This document shows positions 36,943 to 44,812 of a stretch of DNA of 64,000 nucleotides, one piece after another. Source of the DNA: Parabacteroides distasonis ATCC 8503 (GTDB taxonomy: Bacteria > Bacteroidota > Bacteroidia > Bacteroidales > Tannerellaceae); NCBI RefSeq assembly GCF_000012845.1, contig NC_009615.1:2996501-3060500 (forward strand), written 5' to 3'. Position 1 is the stretch's first letter. Each line of letters opens with the position of its first letter. Made by a program: the position numbers and the translations under genes. The notes beneath the pieces are model-generated. The model did not search any database and was not told the DNA's origin. It worked only from the letters and a program-made list of their open reading frames with translations.

Positions 36943-37022
36943 GTATCTTAGTTTCATCGCCCCATACGCCTAAGATACTTCGCCAATGAACTTAGGATAC
37001 TTGCTCAATGAAACTAAGATAC
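36943..37022. repeat. Short repeat cluster with 15-bp inverted ends
   Basis: GTATCTTAGTTTCAT (36943-36957) and its exact complement (37008-37022) enclose two direct repeats of ~22 bp (from 36969 and 36991: 'ctaagatacttcgccaatgaa', 'ttaggatacttgctcaatgaa' in form). It can fold into alternative hairpins. It sits between repeat copy B and the terminator of S-layer copy 2. Confidence 0.65.
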
Positions 37023-37065
37023 CTTGTTTTTGTATTTAAATATGAAACACTCGTAGGGGAACGCA

Positions 37066-37100
37066 CAAAAGCCCCGCCGAAGTACATCGACGGGGCTCTA
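37066..37100 (-). terminator. Terminator of S-layer copy 2
   Basis: Stem AGCCCCGCCGA (37070-37080) with TCGACGGGGCT (37087-37097), AAAA on its left giving a minus-strand T-tail, 50 bp past the stop codon. The GCCCCG stem type recurs behind copy 3. Confidence 0.8.
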
Positions 37101-37147
37101 TCTTATGAACTGTGTCTTTCCTTACGGAAATTCGATCAGTTTTCTAC

Positions 37148-40100
37148 TTATTTAACGATTGTCTTAACAGCCTCTTCACCCTCAACAGCTACAGCTACGA
37201 TACCAGCAGGTACAGCGATAGTTGCGTTGTCTGAAGTAAGAACTGTCTCAGCAACAACCTTACCTAAGATGTTAGTGATAACTACAGACTTACCAGCAGC
37301 GCCTTGAACAGTTACAGTACCGTTACCTGCTACTACGGATACGCCTTCAGTAGCGATTTCGTCATTAGAAGTTACCATATCTTCTTTTTCAGTCTTCTGG
37401 AATGCGTTGAATACCAATGCACCGTCACCACCAGTCTTAGCATTGTCGAATGTAGCATTCACATCTGTCAATACCAAGCAACCATTGTGCATCTTCAACC
37501 AAGCGGCAGCCTTTTCAGGGGCGATAGCCTCATCCTTGTTGCCTTTTACTGTCTGATATTTCTCACCAGCAGCATATACATTAGACTCGATCAAGAATGC
37601 GTTGTTCTCGCCTTCCTTGCCATCCTCATAAGCTACAGCAGCAGCCTCAGGATTTACATAACGGAATGACCAAGTTACATTCTTATGGTTATCACCATTC
37701 AAGTAATTGATAAATGAAGGATATTCTTTCTTATAAGTAGCGATCATAGATTCGATACCCTCGTTCTTCAATTGCTCTTTCGTCATGCTTGCATACTTAC
37801 CAGTCAAGACTAACAATGTATCACCATATTGAACAGCAGGAACAAAACCTACACGAGTATAGCTACTGTTAGAAACAGCCTTCGTATTGAAGATAAACGG
37901 ATTTACGTCAGCTTCACAAGTAGCGGCAGAATCAGAGAAGTTAACTAGATACTTACCATAAACGAATGCCGGAGTCTTAATATGAACAGCGTGTACACAT
38001 TCGTAAGGATTATCTGTCGGAGTTCCATCGGGTTTGATGTGCTTGCCATCCTCTGTACAAGGAATGATCTTCTCACCTGCGATTACATCTTGGAATGCAG
38101 AAATCAGGTATTGAGGTTTGATCTCGCCTGCGCCACGTTTCAACCATGCAGTATCAACACGGAATGCCAATTTACCATTAGCCTTATCTTTATTCCAGAT
38201 ACCAGCGTAGTCTACTGTAGAATGTTGCAAGTTCGTGTTGTTCTCATCCATTAAGTACTCTTTACGGATAGACTCAACAAAATACAAGCTATCAGAAGCA
38301 TCATTTACGTTCTCACCTAACAATTCATTGTTGAAACGACGATACAACGGAGTATTGTCTGGTTCTACTGAGAAAGAAGAAGTTCTCTTCTCATTCAAAA
38401 GCTCAACCTTCAAACCTGCCTCTTTACCATCATCTGCGATACCTACTTTATGAGTAGTAGCCACATTTTCAATGTTTGCAGCATACTTATAGTCAAAGCC
38501 AGCCTCATTAGCGACATAATGAGATTTAAGAATAGCATAGAAATGCTTAGCTCCATCATGGTTATTCTCCTTAAAGAAGAATGTATCCGGTGTAGCGATA
38601 GCACCCATAGCATACTTCTGGCCATAAACAAACTCCTCACGCAAATATTTATCGGTGTTAGCCAACTTAACTACATAGTTAGTTCTCTCCAATTGAGCCA
38701 AGCCCTTGATCCATTTTTTAGCCTCATCAGTAACCTTATAACCATAAGCAGCAGTAGAACCCTTAACCAACTCATAGCGGCTAGCCTCTTTCTTCACATA
38801 AAGCAAAGAGTCTTTGCCATCACCGTTTGCGATCCAATAATCCGGAGTAAACGGATTCAAGTAGTTAAATTTATACTTGTTTACAGATAACTCAGCATCT
38901 GAAATATACTTATAACCCAACTTAGCATCCTTAATCAAACTTTCTTCCAATGCGTCAAATGTAACAGCAGAAAGGACTTTATTATCTATAGATGTATTAC
39001 CAACTAACTCTCCTTTCTCATTCTTCGTAAATTGAACAGTCACTGTAAATTGCGGGAACTCACGGTTCGTAATTACAACAGGAGAAGTTTCGATAGCCTT
39101 ATCAGAATGCATTGTTTTCAACACAACCCATTGATAAGCAGGCATATGCTTCGGATCTTGAGCATCCAATTTAACCCATTGAACATCATTATTAGCCTCG
39201 CCAGCAACGTTGTCGTTCAGATGGATAGGAGCAGCCAATACTTCACCCTTAGCGTTCTTGATAACATAAACACCATCGTTTACAGATGTCTTGTCCGTGC
39301 TAGTGAAACAGCCGTCTACACCAAAACTAATGTGTGTATTAATCGGTTTTTTGCCAATTGTAGCAATACGATCCGCAACAGTAAAGTTCTGCAACTTAAC
39401 GAACAAAGAATCAGCTGAATCTGTTCCTTCGCAAGTAACCGCATGATATACAGTACCGTACTTAATTGGAGTCATATCCTTCCAATAGTCATTCTCTGTT
39501 CTCTTCTCCGGCAAATAACGAGCCTCTTGAACCTGAATGAACAAGCTATCGCCAGAAGGTCTGTAAGTAAACAAGAACTTGTGTTGGTTAGCGATTTCAC
39601 CTGACGTTAAAGCATCCTCAGAACCCTTAGCTTTGACATCAGTCCAACCAAACTTCAAGAATTGAGTACCTACACCATTAGCGGCAGTATCTACCTTCAA
39701 ATAAGAATTTTCTTTTGCTTTATCCGTTACATACACGAAGTTATGATCAGTATCGCTGTTAATACCTTTAGCAACAAAAGCTGTTGTAGAGAACGGGTTT
39801 ACATCTGCGTTAGCGTCCGGATTAAATTTCAAGACATTCTTATTTTCTTTCAAATAAGCATTAATCTCAGCGGCACTCAACACATATGTACCTGCGTTGA
39901 ACAACGTGAACTTCAATGCGTCTTGATAATTCTCAGCCTCATTTGCTTTGATTTTCTTAGCCTTAATACCATCGCCCTCCGCTAATAAAATCAACACATT
40001 ATCTGCCTCTTGATAAGTATATAATGTTTGATTCCTTTCTAAGCTTTCCTTATAAACAGAAGAGAAGGCCCATCCACCATAAGATTCACCAACAGAAAGA

Positions 40101-40480
40101 GCAGCAGTCGTTTCACCAACTTTCATGCCATCGGGCACATTAATCGCCAACATTGCACTCTGTCCCTTGTTCACAAAGTCATAGATAGGTTGTTGTCCTC
40201 TGTCTTGTGCCTCAGTGATCTGAACACACCACAAAGAAGACTTCACGTCTGACAAATTCGCAGAAGTGACCAATTTGTACTCACCCTTATCATTTACAGT
40301 AAGAATTTTACCATCAGAAGTTCTTAATTGATAAACTCCCTTCGGCGTTGTAGAACCCAACTCACTCATTTCGGTAGCATCACCGCCCTTAAGAGCACCG
40401 CTCAAATCCTCTGCCTGAGCTGTAAATGCTGAAGAAAAAAGCAAGCTAGCGCACAAAAGCGTAGAAAACTTTTTGTTCAT
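37148..40480 (-). CDS. S-layer-like secreted protein with DUF6383 C-terminus (copy 2, promoter ON)
   Basis: 1110 residues. Signal peptide (~1-23, MNKKFSTLLCASLLFSSAFT, ending QAE). The body carries 'DVNPF' twice (about residues 220 and 885) plus one LNPF, suggesting duplicated repeats of a shared fold. The C-terminal ~75 residues form the DUF6383 module (VVAGNGTVTVQGAAGKSV, TSDNATIAVPAGIVAV, ending VKTIVK). No enzymatic motif. Of the three paralogues in the window this is the only one whose promoter faces the gene, so it is the predicted active surface protein. S-layer assignment comes from memory of P. distasonis biology. Confidence 0.8.
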   Translation of the reverse strand: MNKKFSTLLCASLLFSSAFTAQAEDLSGALKGGDATEMSELGSTTPKGVYQLRTSDGKILTVNDKGEYKLVTSANLSDVKSSLWCVQITEAQDRGQQPIYDFVNKGQSAMLAINVPDGMKVGETTAALSVGESYGGWAFSSVYKESLERNQTLYTYQEADNVLILLAEGDGIKAKKIKANEAENYQDALKFTLFNAGTYVLSAAEINAYLKENKNVLKFNPDANADVNPFSTTAFVAKGINSDTDHNFVYVTDKAKENSYLKVDTAANGVGTQFLKFGWTDVKAKGSEDALTSGEIANQHKFLFTYRPSGDSLFIQVQEARYLPEKRTENDYWKDMTPIKYGTVYHAVTCEGTDSADSLFVKLQNFTVADRIATIGKKPINTHISFGVDGCFTSTDKTSVNDGVYVIKNAKGEVLAAPIHLNDNVAGEANNDVQWVKLDAQDPKHMPAYQWVVLKTMHSDKAIETSPVVITNREFPQFTVTVQFTKNEKGELVGNTSIDNKVLSAVTFDALEESLIKDAKLGYKYISDAELSVNKYKFNYLNPFTPDYWIANGDGKDSLLYVKKEASRYELVKGSTAAYGYKVTDEAKKWIKGLAQLERTNYVVKLANTDKYLREEFVYGQKYAMGAIATPDTFFFKENNHDGAKHFYAILKSHYVANEAGFDYKYAANIENVATTHKVGIADDGKEAGLKVELLNEKRTSSFSVEPDNTPLYRRFNNELLGENVNDASDSLYFVESIRKEYLMDENNTNLQHSTVDYAGIWNKDKANGKLAFRVDTAWLKRGAGEIKPQYLISAFQDVIAGEKIIPCTEDGKHIKPDGTPTDNPYECVHAVHIKTPAFVYGKYLVNFSDSAATCEADVNPFIFNTKAVSNSSYTRVGFVPAVQYGDTLLVLTGKYASMTKEQLKNEGIESMIATYKKEYPSFINYLNGDNHKNVTWSFRYVNPEAAAVAYEDGKEGENNAFLIESNVYAAGEKYQTVKGNKDEAIAPEKAAAWLKMHNGCLVLTDVNATFDNAKTGGDGALVFNAFQKTEKEDMVTSNDEIATEGVSVVAGNGTVTVQGAAGKSVVITNILGKVVAETVLTSDNATIAVPAGIVAVAVEGEEAVKTIVK

Positions 40481-40579
40481 AATTAAATAATTTAATATTA
40501 ATACTAAAGTGTAATAAGCTCTTCTATTGGATTGCCTGCCTTTTAAACGGACTTAGGGCAATCGGTTTTATTCATCATT

Positions 40580-40610
40580 GCAAAGGTACGCGTTTCTTTG
40601 ATTCGTGCAA
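40580..40610 (-). promoter_or_regulatory. S-layer copy 2 promoter, ON, apparently fixed
   Basis: Minus-strand TTG (40608-40610) and TACCTTTG (40581-40588), 22 bp apart start to start, reading into the gene with a ~90-nt leader. The surrounding sequence (AAAGAAACGCGTACCTTTGC, and the upstream 'atagcctatttgattgata' block near 40650) is homologous to the invertible cassettes. The proximal site is degenerate (around 40545-40567), and I find no matching inverted partner beyond 40690. No gene lies in 40481-40830. Confidence 0.75.
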
Positions 40611-40776
40611 ATCTTCCCTATTATTTTTTTGTTACCATATACGCTTTCTTATCAATCAAATAGGCTATTCATTACGAAACCGCCGATTATAAAGACAAAC
40701 CATCTCTTATCCAATACCACAATACTTATCTTCGGTTCATTCCTCCAACAGATATACACTATTACACACATTTTAC

Positions 40777-40792
40777 AATGTACGTGTACATT
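40777..40792. promoter_or_regulatory. Conserved GTAC palindrome, copy 2
   Basis: AATGTAC-GT-GTACATT, the counterpart of sites at 3602-3615 and 61498-61515. Located 167 bp upstream of the -33 box. Confidence 0.45.
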
Positions 40793-40830
40793 ATAAAAAT
40801 ACGTGGTAAAAAACCACTCCGATCAAAAAG

Positions 40831-41583
40831 TCATTTGCAATAAGAGACTTCCTTAAAAGCATAACGGCGAATGCTTCCATCCCGTAATGCTAGCAAAAGA
40901 TGCCCGGTTGATTCTATATCATGGATACAGGCCTCGAACTCGCCGGACTCATCCTTATAACCATGATACCCCTCTCTTCTATACAAAGCGGATTGATAAC
41001 GAGCTCGAATATCCTCGTGTTCCTCTTGGAGAAGAGATAAATAATAGCGATAGAATATTGAGAGGAAACGGTGCAAAACCTCTTCCCGATCTACTTCCTT
41101 ACCGATTATTTGAAACAAAGATACAGGATTCGGAGCATCTCCTCGAAATACCGTTTGATTCAAGTTTATGCCGATCCCGATGATGGAGCAATACAGATTA
41201 TGCCCCGACAGGTCGTTCTCAATCAACATTCCGCAAATCTTCTTGTCTTTCCAGTAAATATCGTTCGGCCACTTCACGGTGATATGATCCGCATATAAGT
41301 CCAACGCCTCCTTCACGCTTAGAGCTGCTATTTGAGAAATCAAGAACTGACGGTTCGCAGGGATGCACGTAGGGTACAGGACTAAGCTAAACATCAAGTT
41401 CTTTCCCGCCTCAGACTCCCAAGTATTCCCGATCTGACCACGTCCGGCTGTCTGGAAATCGGCAACGACCACACTTCCTTCCGCAAGAGATTCCTTGATG
41501 ACCAACTCACGAAGCAAGCTATTCGTAGAAGCGGTTTCCGCCACACGCAAGATGCGGGGAGATTCATTATCAGTGCTCATCAT
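40831..41583 (-). CDS. birA: Biotin--[acetyl-CoA carboxylase] ligase
   Basis: 250 residues, catalytic domain only; no N-terminal repressor HTH. Motifs: STNSLLRELVIKE, the adenylate loop GRGQIGNTWESEAGKNLMFS, KWPNDIYWKDKKICGMLIEN (catalytic Lys), and a small C-terminal SH3-like domain. It attaches biotin to the carboxyl-carrier protein. It overlaps the MmcQ/YjbR gene by 14 bp in an operon with yraN. Confidence 0.94.
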   Translation of the reverse strand: MMSTDNESPRILRVAETASTNSLLRELVIKESLAEGSVVVADFQTAGRGQIGNTWESEAGKNLMFSLVLYPTCIPANRQFLISQIAALSVKEALDLYADHITVKWPNDIYWKDKKICGMLIENDLSGHNLYCSIIGIGINLNQTVFRGDAPNPVSLFQIIGKEVDREEVLHRFLSIFYRYYLSLLQEEHEDIRARYQSALYRREGYHGYKDESGEFEACIHDIESTGHLLLALRDGSIRRYAFKEVSYCK

Positions 41584-41929
41584 TATAAATTTCCCTTATA
41601 TTTTTTGGTAGTTTAGCGATCACTTCCCGGTAAGAATGGAAGATCCAGCGTTTAATCTCCTCGTCTTCCATATCCCGGTCCAGATAAATGCTATTCCAGT
41701 ATTTCTTATTAAAATGGTAAGCTGGCTCAACCGCCGTATAATGTTCCCGTAACTCTTCCACATAATCCGTACTACATTTCAAGGAGACATGAGGCTCCTC
41801 CGCATCCAAAGGAAGCAGCAGGAACATCTTATTCTCTACCTTAAAGACCAGCGATACCTCATCGAACGGGAAACACTCGATGGTATTCTTCAAGGAAAGG
41901 CAGTATTCACGTACTTCTTCTATATTCAT
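41570..41929 (-). CDS. MmcQ/YjbR family protein
   Basis: 119 residues of the CyaY-like YjbR fold: MNIEEVREYCLSLKNTIECF, FPFDEVSLVFKVENKMFLLL, then PAYHFNKKYWNSIYLDRDM. Family members are small proteins with proposed DNA-binding or stress roles. No defined activity. Lies between yraN (12-bp gap) and birA. Confidence 0.88.
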   Translation of the reverse strand: MNIEEVREYCLSLKNTIECFPFDEVSLVFKVENKMFLLLPLDAEEPHVSLKCSTDYVEELREHYTAVEPAYHFNKKYWNSIYLDRDMEDEEIKRWIFHSYREVIAKLPKNIREIYNDEH

Positions 41930-41941
41930 AACTTTTATCTT

Positions 41942-42307
41942 TTAACGGCAAGGAGCATAGAAAGCATCTTCGATATGGTCGATCAGGAAACCCGTCTCTT
42001 TCTTGATCAATGTCACGATATCAAAACGGACTGGTAAGTCTATATTAAAATAACGGACATAGGCATCCGCAGCGGCGACAATCCTCCGAATCTTCTTGGT
42101 GTCTACCGCATCTTCCGGTGAAAGCAAAAAATCCTCAGAGCGTGTCTTTACCTCCACCACGATTAACTCATCTTCCTTGACAGCGATAATATCCAGTTCA
42201 TAATGATGCCAATGCCAATTGGTATGCAACACGTTATATCCATGTTTTACCAGATAGGCACGAGCCTCAGACTCACCTTCCCGACCCATATCGTTCTGTC
42301 TTGCCAT
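41942..42307 (-). CDS. yraN: YraN family endonuclease-like protein
   Basis: 121 residues from MARQNDMGREGE. UPF0102 fold related to restriction-type nucleases: LVKHGYNVLHTNWHWHHYEL, then DIIAVKEDELIVVEVKTRS with the D...EVK metal site, then DIVTLIKKETGFLIDHIEDAF. Function in recombination or repair is suspected in the family but not established. Confidence 0.9.
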   Translation of the reverse strand: MARQNDMGREGESEARAYLVKHGYNVLHTNWHWHHYELDIIAVKEDELIVVEVKTRSEDFLLSPEDAVDTKKIRRIVAAADAYVRYFNIDLPVRFDIVTLIKKETGFLIDHIEDAFYAPCR

Positions 42308-42339
42308 CGCATTAATTTGCACAAATATAGCCATTTTCT

Positions 42340-42369
42340 TTGTTATTCGGCTATTCACTCGTACATTTG
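42340..42369 (+). promoter_or_regulatory. Promoter of the small ORF-tadA pair, start-proximal
   Basis: TTG at 42340-42342 and TACATTTG at 42362-42369 (22 bp). The expected transcription start falls within about 1 nt of the ATG at 42377, so translation of the first gene would be leaderless or use a downstream start. Confidence 0.5.
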
Positions 42370-42376
42370 CAAATGT

Positions 42377-42604
42377 ATGAAAGAAGAACGTAAATATTCA
42401 TCGGCTCACCCCAATCATCCGAGGGTACACAAAGTGACCTTTATGCTGAATGACGAAGAGCATAAAGCGGTAAAACGTTACCTTTCACGCTACAAGATCG
42501 AGAATAAGTCCCGTTGGTACCGAGAGACGATCCTTTCTCACATCCTCAAGACCTTGGAGGAGGATTATCCGACTCTTTTCAACGAAAATGAGATGAGAAG
42601 ATGA
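42377..42604 (+). CDS. Small conserved hypothetical protein upstream of tadA
   Basis: 75 residues from MKEERKYSSAHPNHPRVHKV. The body looks like a ribbon-helix-helix unit: strand KVTFMLNDEEHKAVKRYLS, two helices with KIENKSRWYRETILSHILKT. It could be a small DNA-binding protein. The stop overlaps the tadA start by 4 bp (ATGA), indicating translational coupling. The longer upstream frame is antisense to yraN and unlikely. Confidence 0.65.
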   Translation: MKEERKYSSAHPNHPRVHKVTFMLNDEEHKAVKRYLSRYKIENKSRWYRETILSHILKTLEEDYPTLFNENEMRR

Positions 42605-43041
42605 ATCCTTTCAATGACGAATATTTCATGAAGCAAGCGTTGGTGGAAGCTCGTGCGGCAGCGTCCGAGGGTGAGGTTCCCGTAGGAGCTGTTATCGTCT
42701 GCAACAACCAGATCATAGCGAGGGCGCATAATCAAACCGAATGCTTGAACGACGTGACCGCACATGCCGAGATGTTGGCGATTACGGCCGCCGCCGGAGT
42801 CTTAGGAGCGAAATACCTGACAAATTGTAGTCTATACGTAACCGTGGAACCCTGCATAATGTGTGCCGGCGCGATCGGATGGGCACAATTAAGCACGATC
42901 GTATACGGGGCATCCGATGATAAAAGAGGTTTCTCCAAATTCGCCCCTCAAGCCTTCCATCCGAAAGCGATTATCAAAAAAGGTATCCTTGAAAAAGAGT
43001 GCGCGGAAGAAATGCAGCGTTTCTTTAAGCAAAGACGCTAA
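42601..43041 (+). CDS. tadA: tRNA-specific adenosine deaminase / nucleoside deaminase
   Basis: 146 residues. Zinc-deaminase motifs HAEMLAI (His ligand and catalytic Glu) and PCIMCAGAIGWAQL (two Cys ligands), with the N-terminal FMKQALVEARAAASEGEVPV typical of TadA. It probably converts A34 to inosine in tRNA-Arg(ACG). Guanine deaminase-like alternatives are less likely given the FNDEYFMKQAL start. Confidence 0.88.
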   Translation: MNPFNDEYFMKQALVEARAAASEGEVPVGAVIVCNNQIIARAHNQTECLNDVTAHAEMLAITAAAGVLGAKYLTNCSLYVTVEPCIMCAGAIGWAQLSTIVYGASDDKRGFSKFAPQAFHPKAIIKKGILEKECAEEMQRFFKQRR

Positions 43042-43044
43042 GCT

Positions 43045-43323
43045 CTATTTAACTTCCTCGTAATCCACATACTCCCCTTCATCCTTGGCGAATATCTTCT
43101 TACGGTGCACATAAGGTGTACGATCATCATCATCGTCCCGGGCGGTAGTAGTCGTAGAACGATGTCCGGAAGTATTGCTATTTGTTTGACGACGTTGTTC
43201 TCCCTTACGAGTGCTGTTTCCGCTACCAAAAAAGATGTTCTTAAAGGTACGCAAGATGGAGAAACCCATCAGAAACACCAACAGGATAAAGAAAAAGAAT
43301 ATTACAAACAAAAACTTAAACAT
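43045..43323 (-). CDS. DUF4834 family membrane protein
   Basis: 92 residues. One N-terminal membrane segment (MFKFLFVIFFFFILLVFLMG), then a basic, Ser/Thr/Asp-rich cytoplasmic tail ending with FAKDEGEYVDYEEVK. The pattern F-rich helix plus 'GEYVDYEEV(K/D)' end is the DUF4834 signature. Function unknown. Convergent with tadA. Confidence 0.85.
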   Translation of the reverse strand: MFKFLFVIFFFFILLVFLMGFSILRTFKNIFFGSGNSTRKGEQRRQTNSNTSGHRSTTTTARDDDDDRTPYVHRKKIFAKDEGEYVDYEEVK

Positions 43324-43379
43324 AATCCGATACTTAAATGATTCTTTACTATCACAAACACAAAGATAAGAATTCTTGT

Positions 43380-44081
43380 TTATCCCTTTTTGTTAAAAAT
43401 AGACAAGACTATATATAACAGGATGGTTCCAGAGATTCCCAAGAATCCCCATAACGCCACGAAAATAATGGCACAAGCGATCAATATATAGCGAAGCTCA
43501 TTACCCTTCCACGCTAAGGATTTCACCTTCAGCGAGAACATCGGTATCTCAGACACCAACAGCAAGGAGGTAATAAACGCCAAGATAACAGTCACCAACA
43601 CGAACAAGCCTTCATTCGCATGGATAACCGGTAAAACAGAATATCCCACCGAAGCCCAAAATAAAGCATGCGCCGGAACCGGCAAGCCGATAAACGAGGT
43701 AGTTTGCCGTTCATCAATATTGAACTTAGCCAAACGCAAACCTGAAAACGTAGGGATCACGAACGCCAGATAAGGGATATACGTATTCAAAGAGCCAAAA
43801 GGCAAAGCCGTAGAAGCCTCTCCCAACAACCAATAGACCACCATGCCCGGAGCGAAGCCGAAACTTACCATATCCGACAAGGAATCCAATTCCTTTCCCA
43901 TCGGCGAGTAAGCCTTCAATAAACGAGCGGCAAAGCCATCGCAGAAATCAAAGACCGCGGCTATAATAATCCAAATCAACGCAGATAAAAGATTTCCGTG
44001 CAAGGCCATAACACTGGCGACACAACCGGACAGAAGGCTTAGACACGTAATTGTATTAGGAATATGTTTTCTTATACTCAT
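43380..44081 (-). CDS. pssA: CDP-diacylglycerol--serine O-phosphatidyltransferase
   Basis: 233 residues, about seven membrane helices. The CDP-alcohol phosphotransferase signature is intact: [20 protein letters not shown] then [14 protein letters not shown] (D-G-x2-A-R-x8-G-x3-D-x3-D). It makes phosphatidylserine at the inner membrane. It overlaps psd by 4 bp, so the two steps to phosphatidylethanolamine are co-expressed. Confidence 0.95.
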   Translation of the reverse strand: MSIRKHIPNTITCLSLLSGCVASVMALHGNLLSALIWIIIAAVFDFCDGFAARLLKAYSPMGKELDSLSDMVSFGFAPGMVVYWLLGEASTALPFGSLNTYIPYLAFVIPTFSGLRLAKFNIDERQTTSFIGLPVPAHALFWASVGYSVLPVIHANEGLFVLVTVILAFITSLLLVSEIPMFSLKVKSLAWKGNELRYILIACAIIFVALWGFLGISGTILLYIVLSIFNKKG

Positions 44082-44740
44082 TTTGACAAACGGGCTATAG
44101 GCGTTTGATTGCCTGTTACTTTTTGATCCATCTCTATTAACACCTCTGTTCCTACCGGCAGGTAGACATCCACGCGAGAACCGAATTTAATAAACCCCAT
44201 TTGCTCGTCCACATGACATTTCTCTCCCGGCTTGGCATACGTAACGATGCGGCGTGCCATCGCCCCGGCAATCTGACGAGCCAAGACATCCACCCCGTTC
44301 CTCGTGGTAATCACGACCGCCGAACGTTCGTTCTCCGTACTACTCTTCGGCAGATAAGCCGCCATAAAACGCCCGTTCTGGTGGGAAACATGCTTAACGG
44401 TACCGTTTACGGGAAACCAATTAGCATGCACGTTGAAGATAGACATAAAGATAGATATCTGTAGGCACTTCTTATGAAGGATCTCGTTCTCCATCACTTC
44501 CTCGATGGCAACGATCGTACCGTCGGCGGGAGCGATCACCAAGCCTTCCGAATCATAAGGAAACCGGCGGAAAGGACTACGGAAGAAGTTTAATACCAAT
44601 AGGAACAATACGGTAGAAACAAAAGCGACAGAATAAAACAGCATACCCTTACCTACCGTATGGTACAAAGTTATATTCACAATAAATAATATTGTAAACA
44701 ACGTAAGCAGTAAACCGGTTCCTTCTTTATGTACTTTCAT
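44078..44740 (-). CDS. psd: Phosphatidylserine decarboxylase
   Basis: 220 residues from [15 protein letters not shown]. Two N-terminal membrane helices, then the decarboxylase domain ([39 protein letters not shown]) and the self-cleavage site in [15 protein letters not shown], where Ser becomes the pyruvoyl group. Short PSD form (~220 aa) typical of Bacteroidetes. It forms phosphatidylethanolamine from the pssA product. Confidence 0.94.
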   Translation of the reverse strand: MKVHKEGTGLLLTLFTILFIVNITLYHTVGKGMLFYSVAFVSTVLFLLVLNFFRSPFRRFPYDSEGLVIAPADGTIVAIEEVMENEILHKKCLQISIFMSIFNVHANWFPVNGTVKHVSHQNGRFMAAYLPKSSTENERSAVVITTRNGVDVLARQIAGAMARRIVTYAKPGEKCHVDEQMGFIKFGSRVDVYLPVGTEVLIEMDQKVTGNQTPIARLSK

Positions 44741-44812
44741 TCTTCTTTGACTGTATCGTTTTATACTAAGAATCTGCAAAAATATTCATTTTTACCGAAT
44801 ATCAAAAATATA

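Noticed and set aside
36943..37022. CRISPR array
   Set aside because: Repeats are few, overlapping and partly inverted, with no regular spacers and no cas genes nearby.
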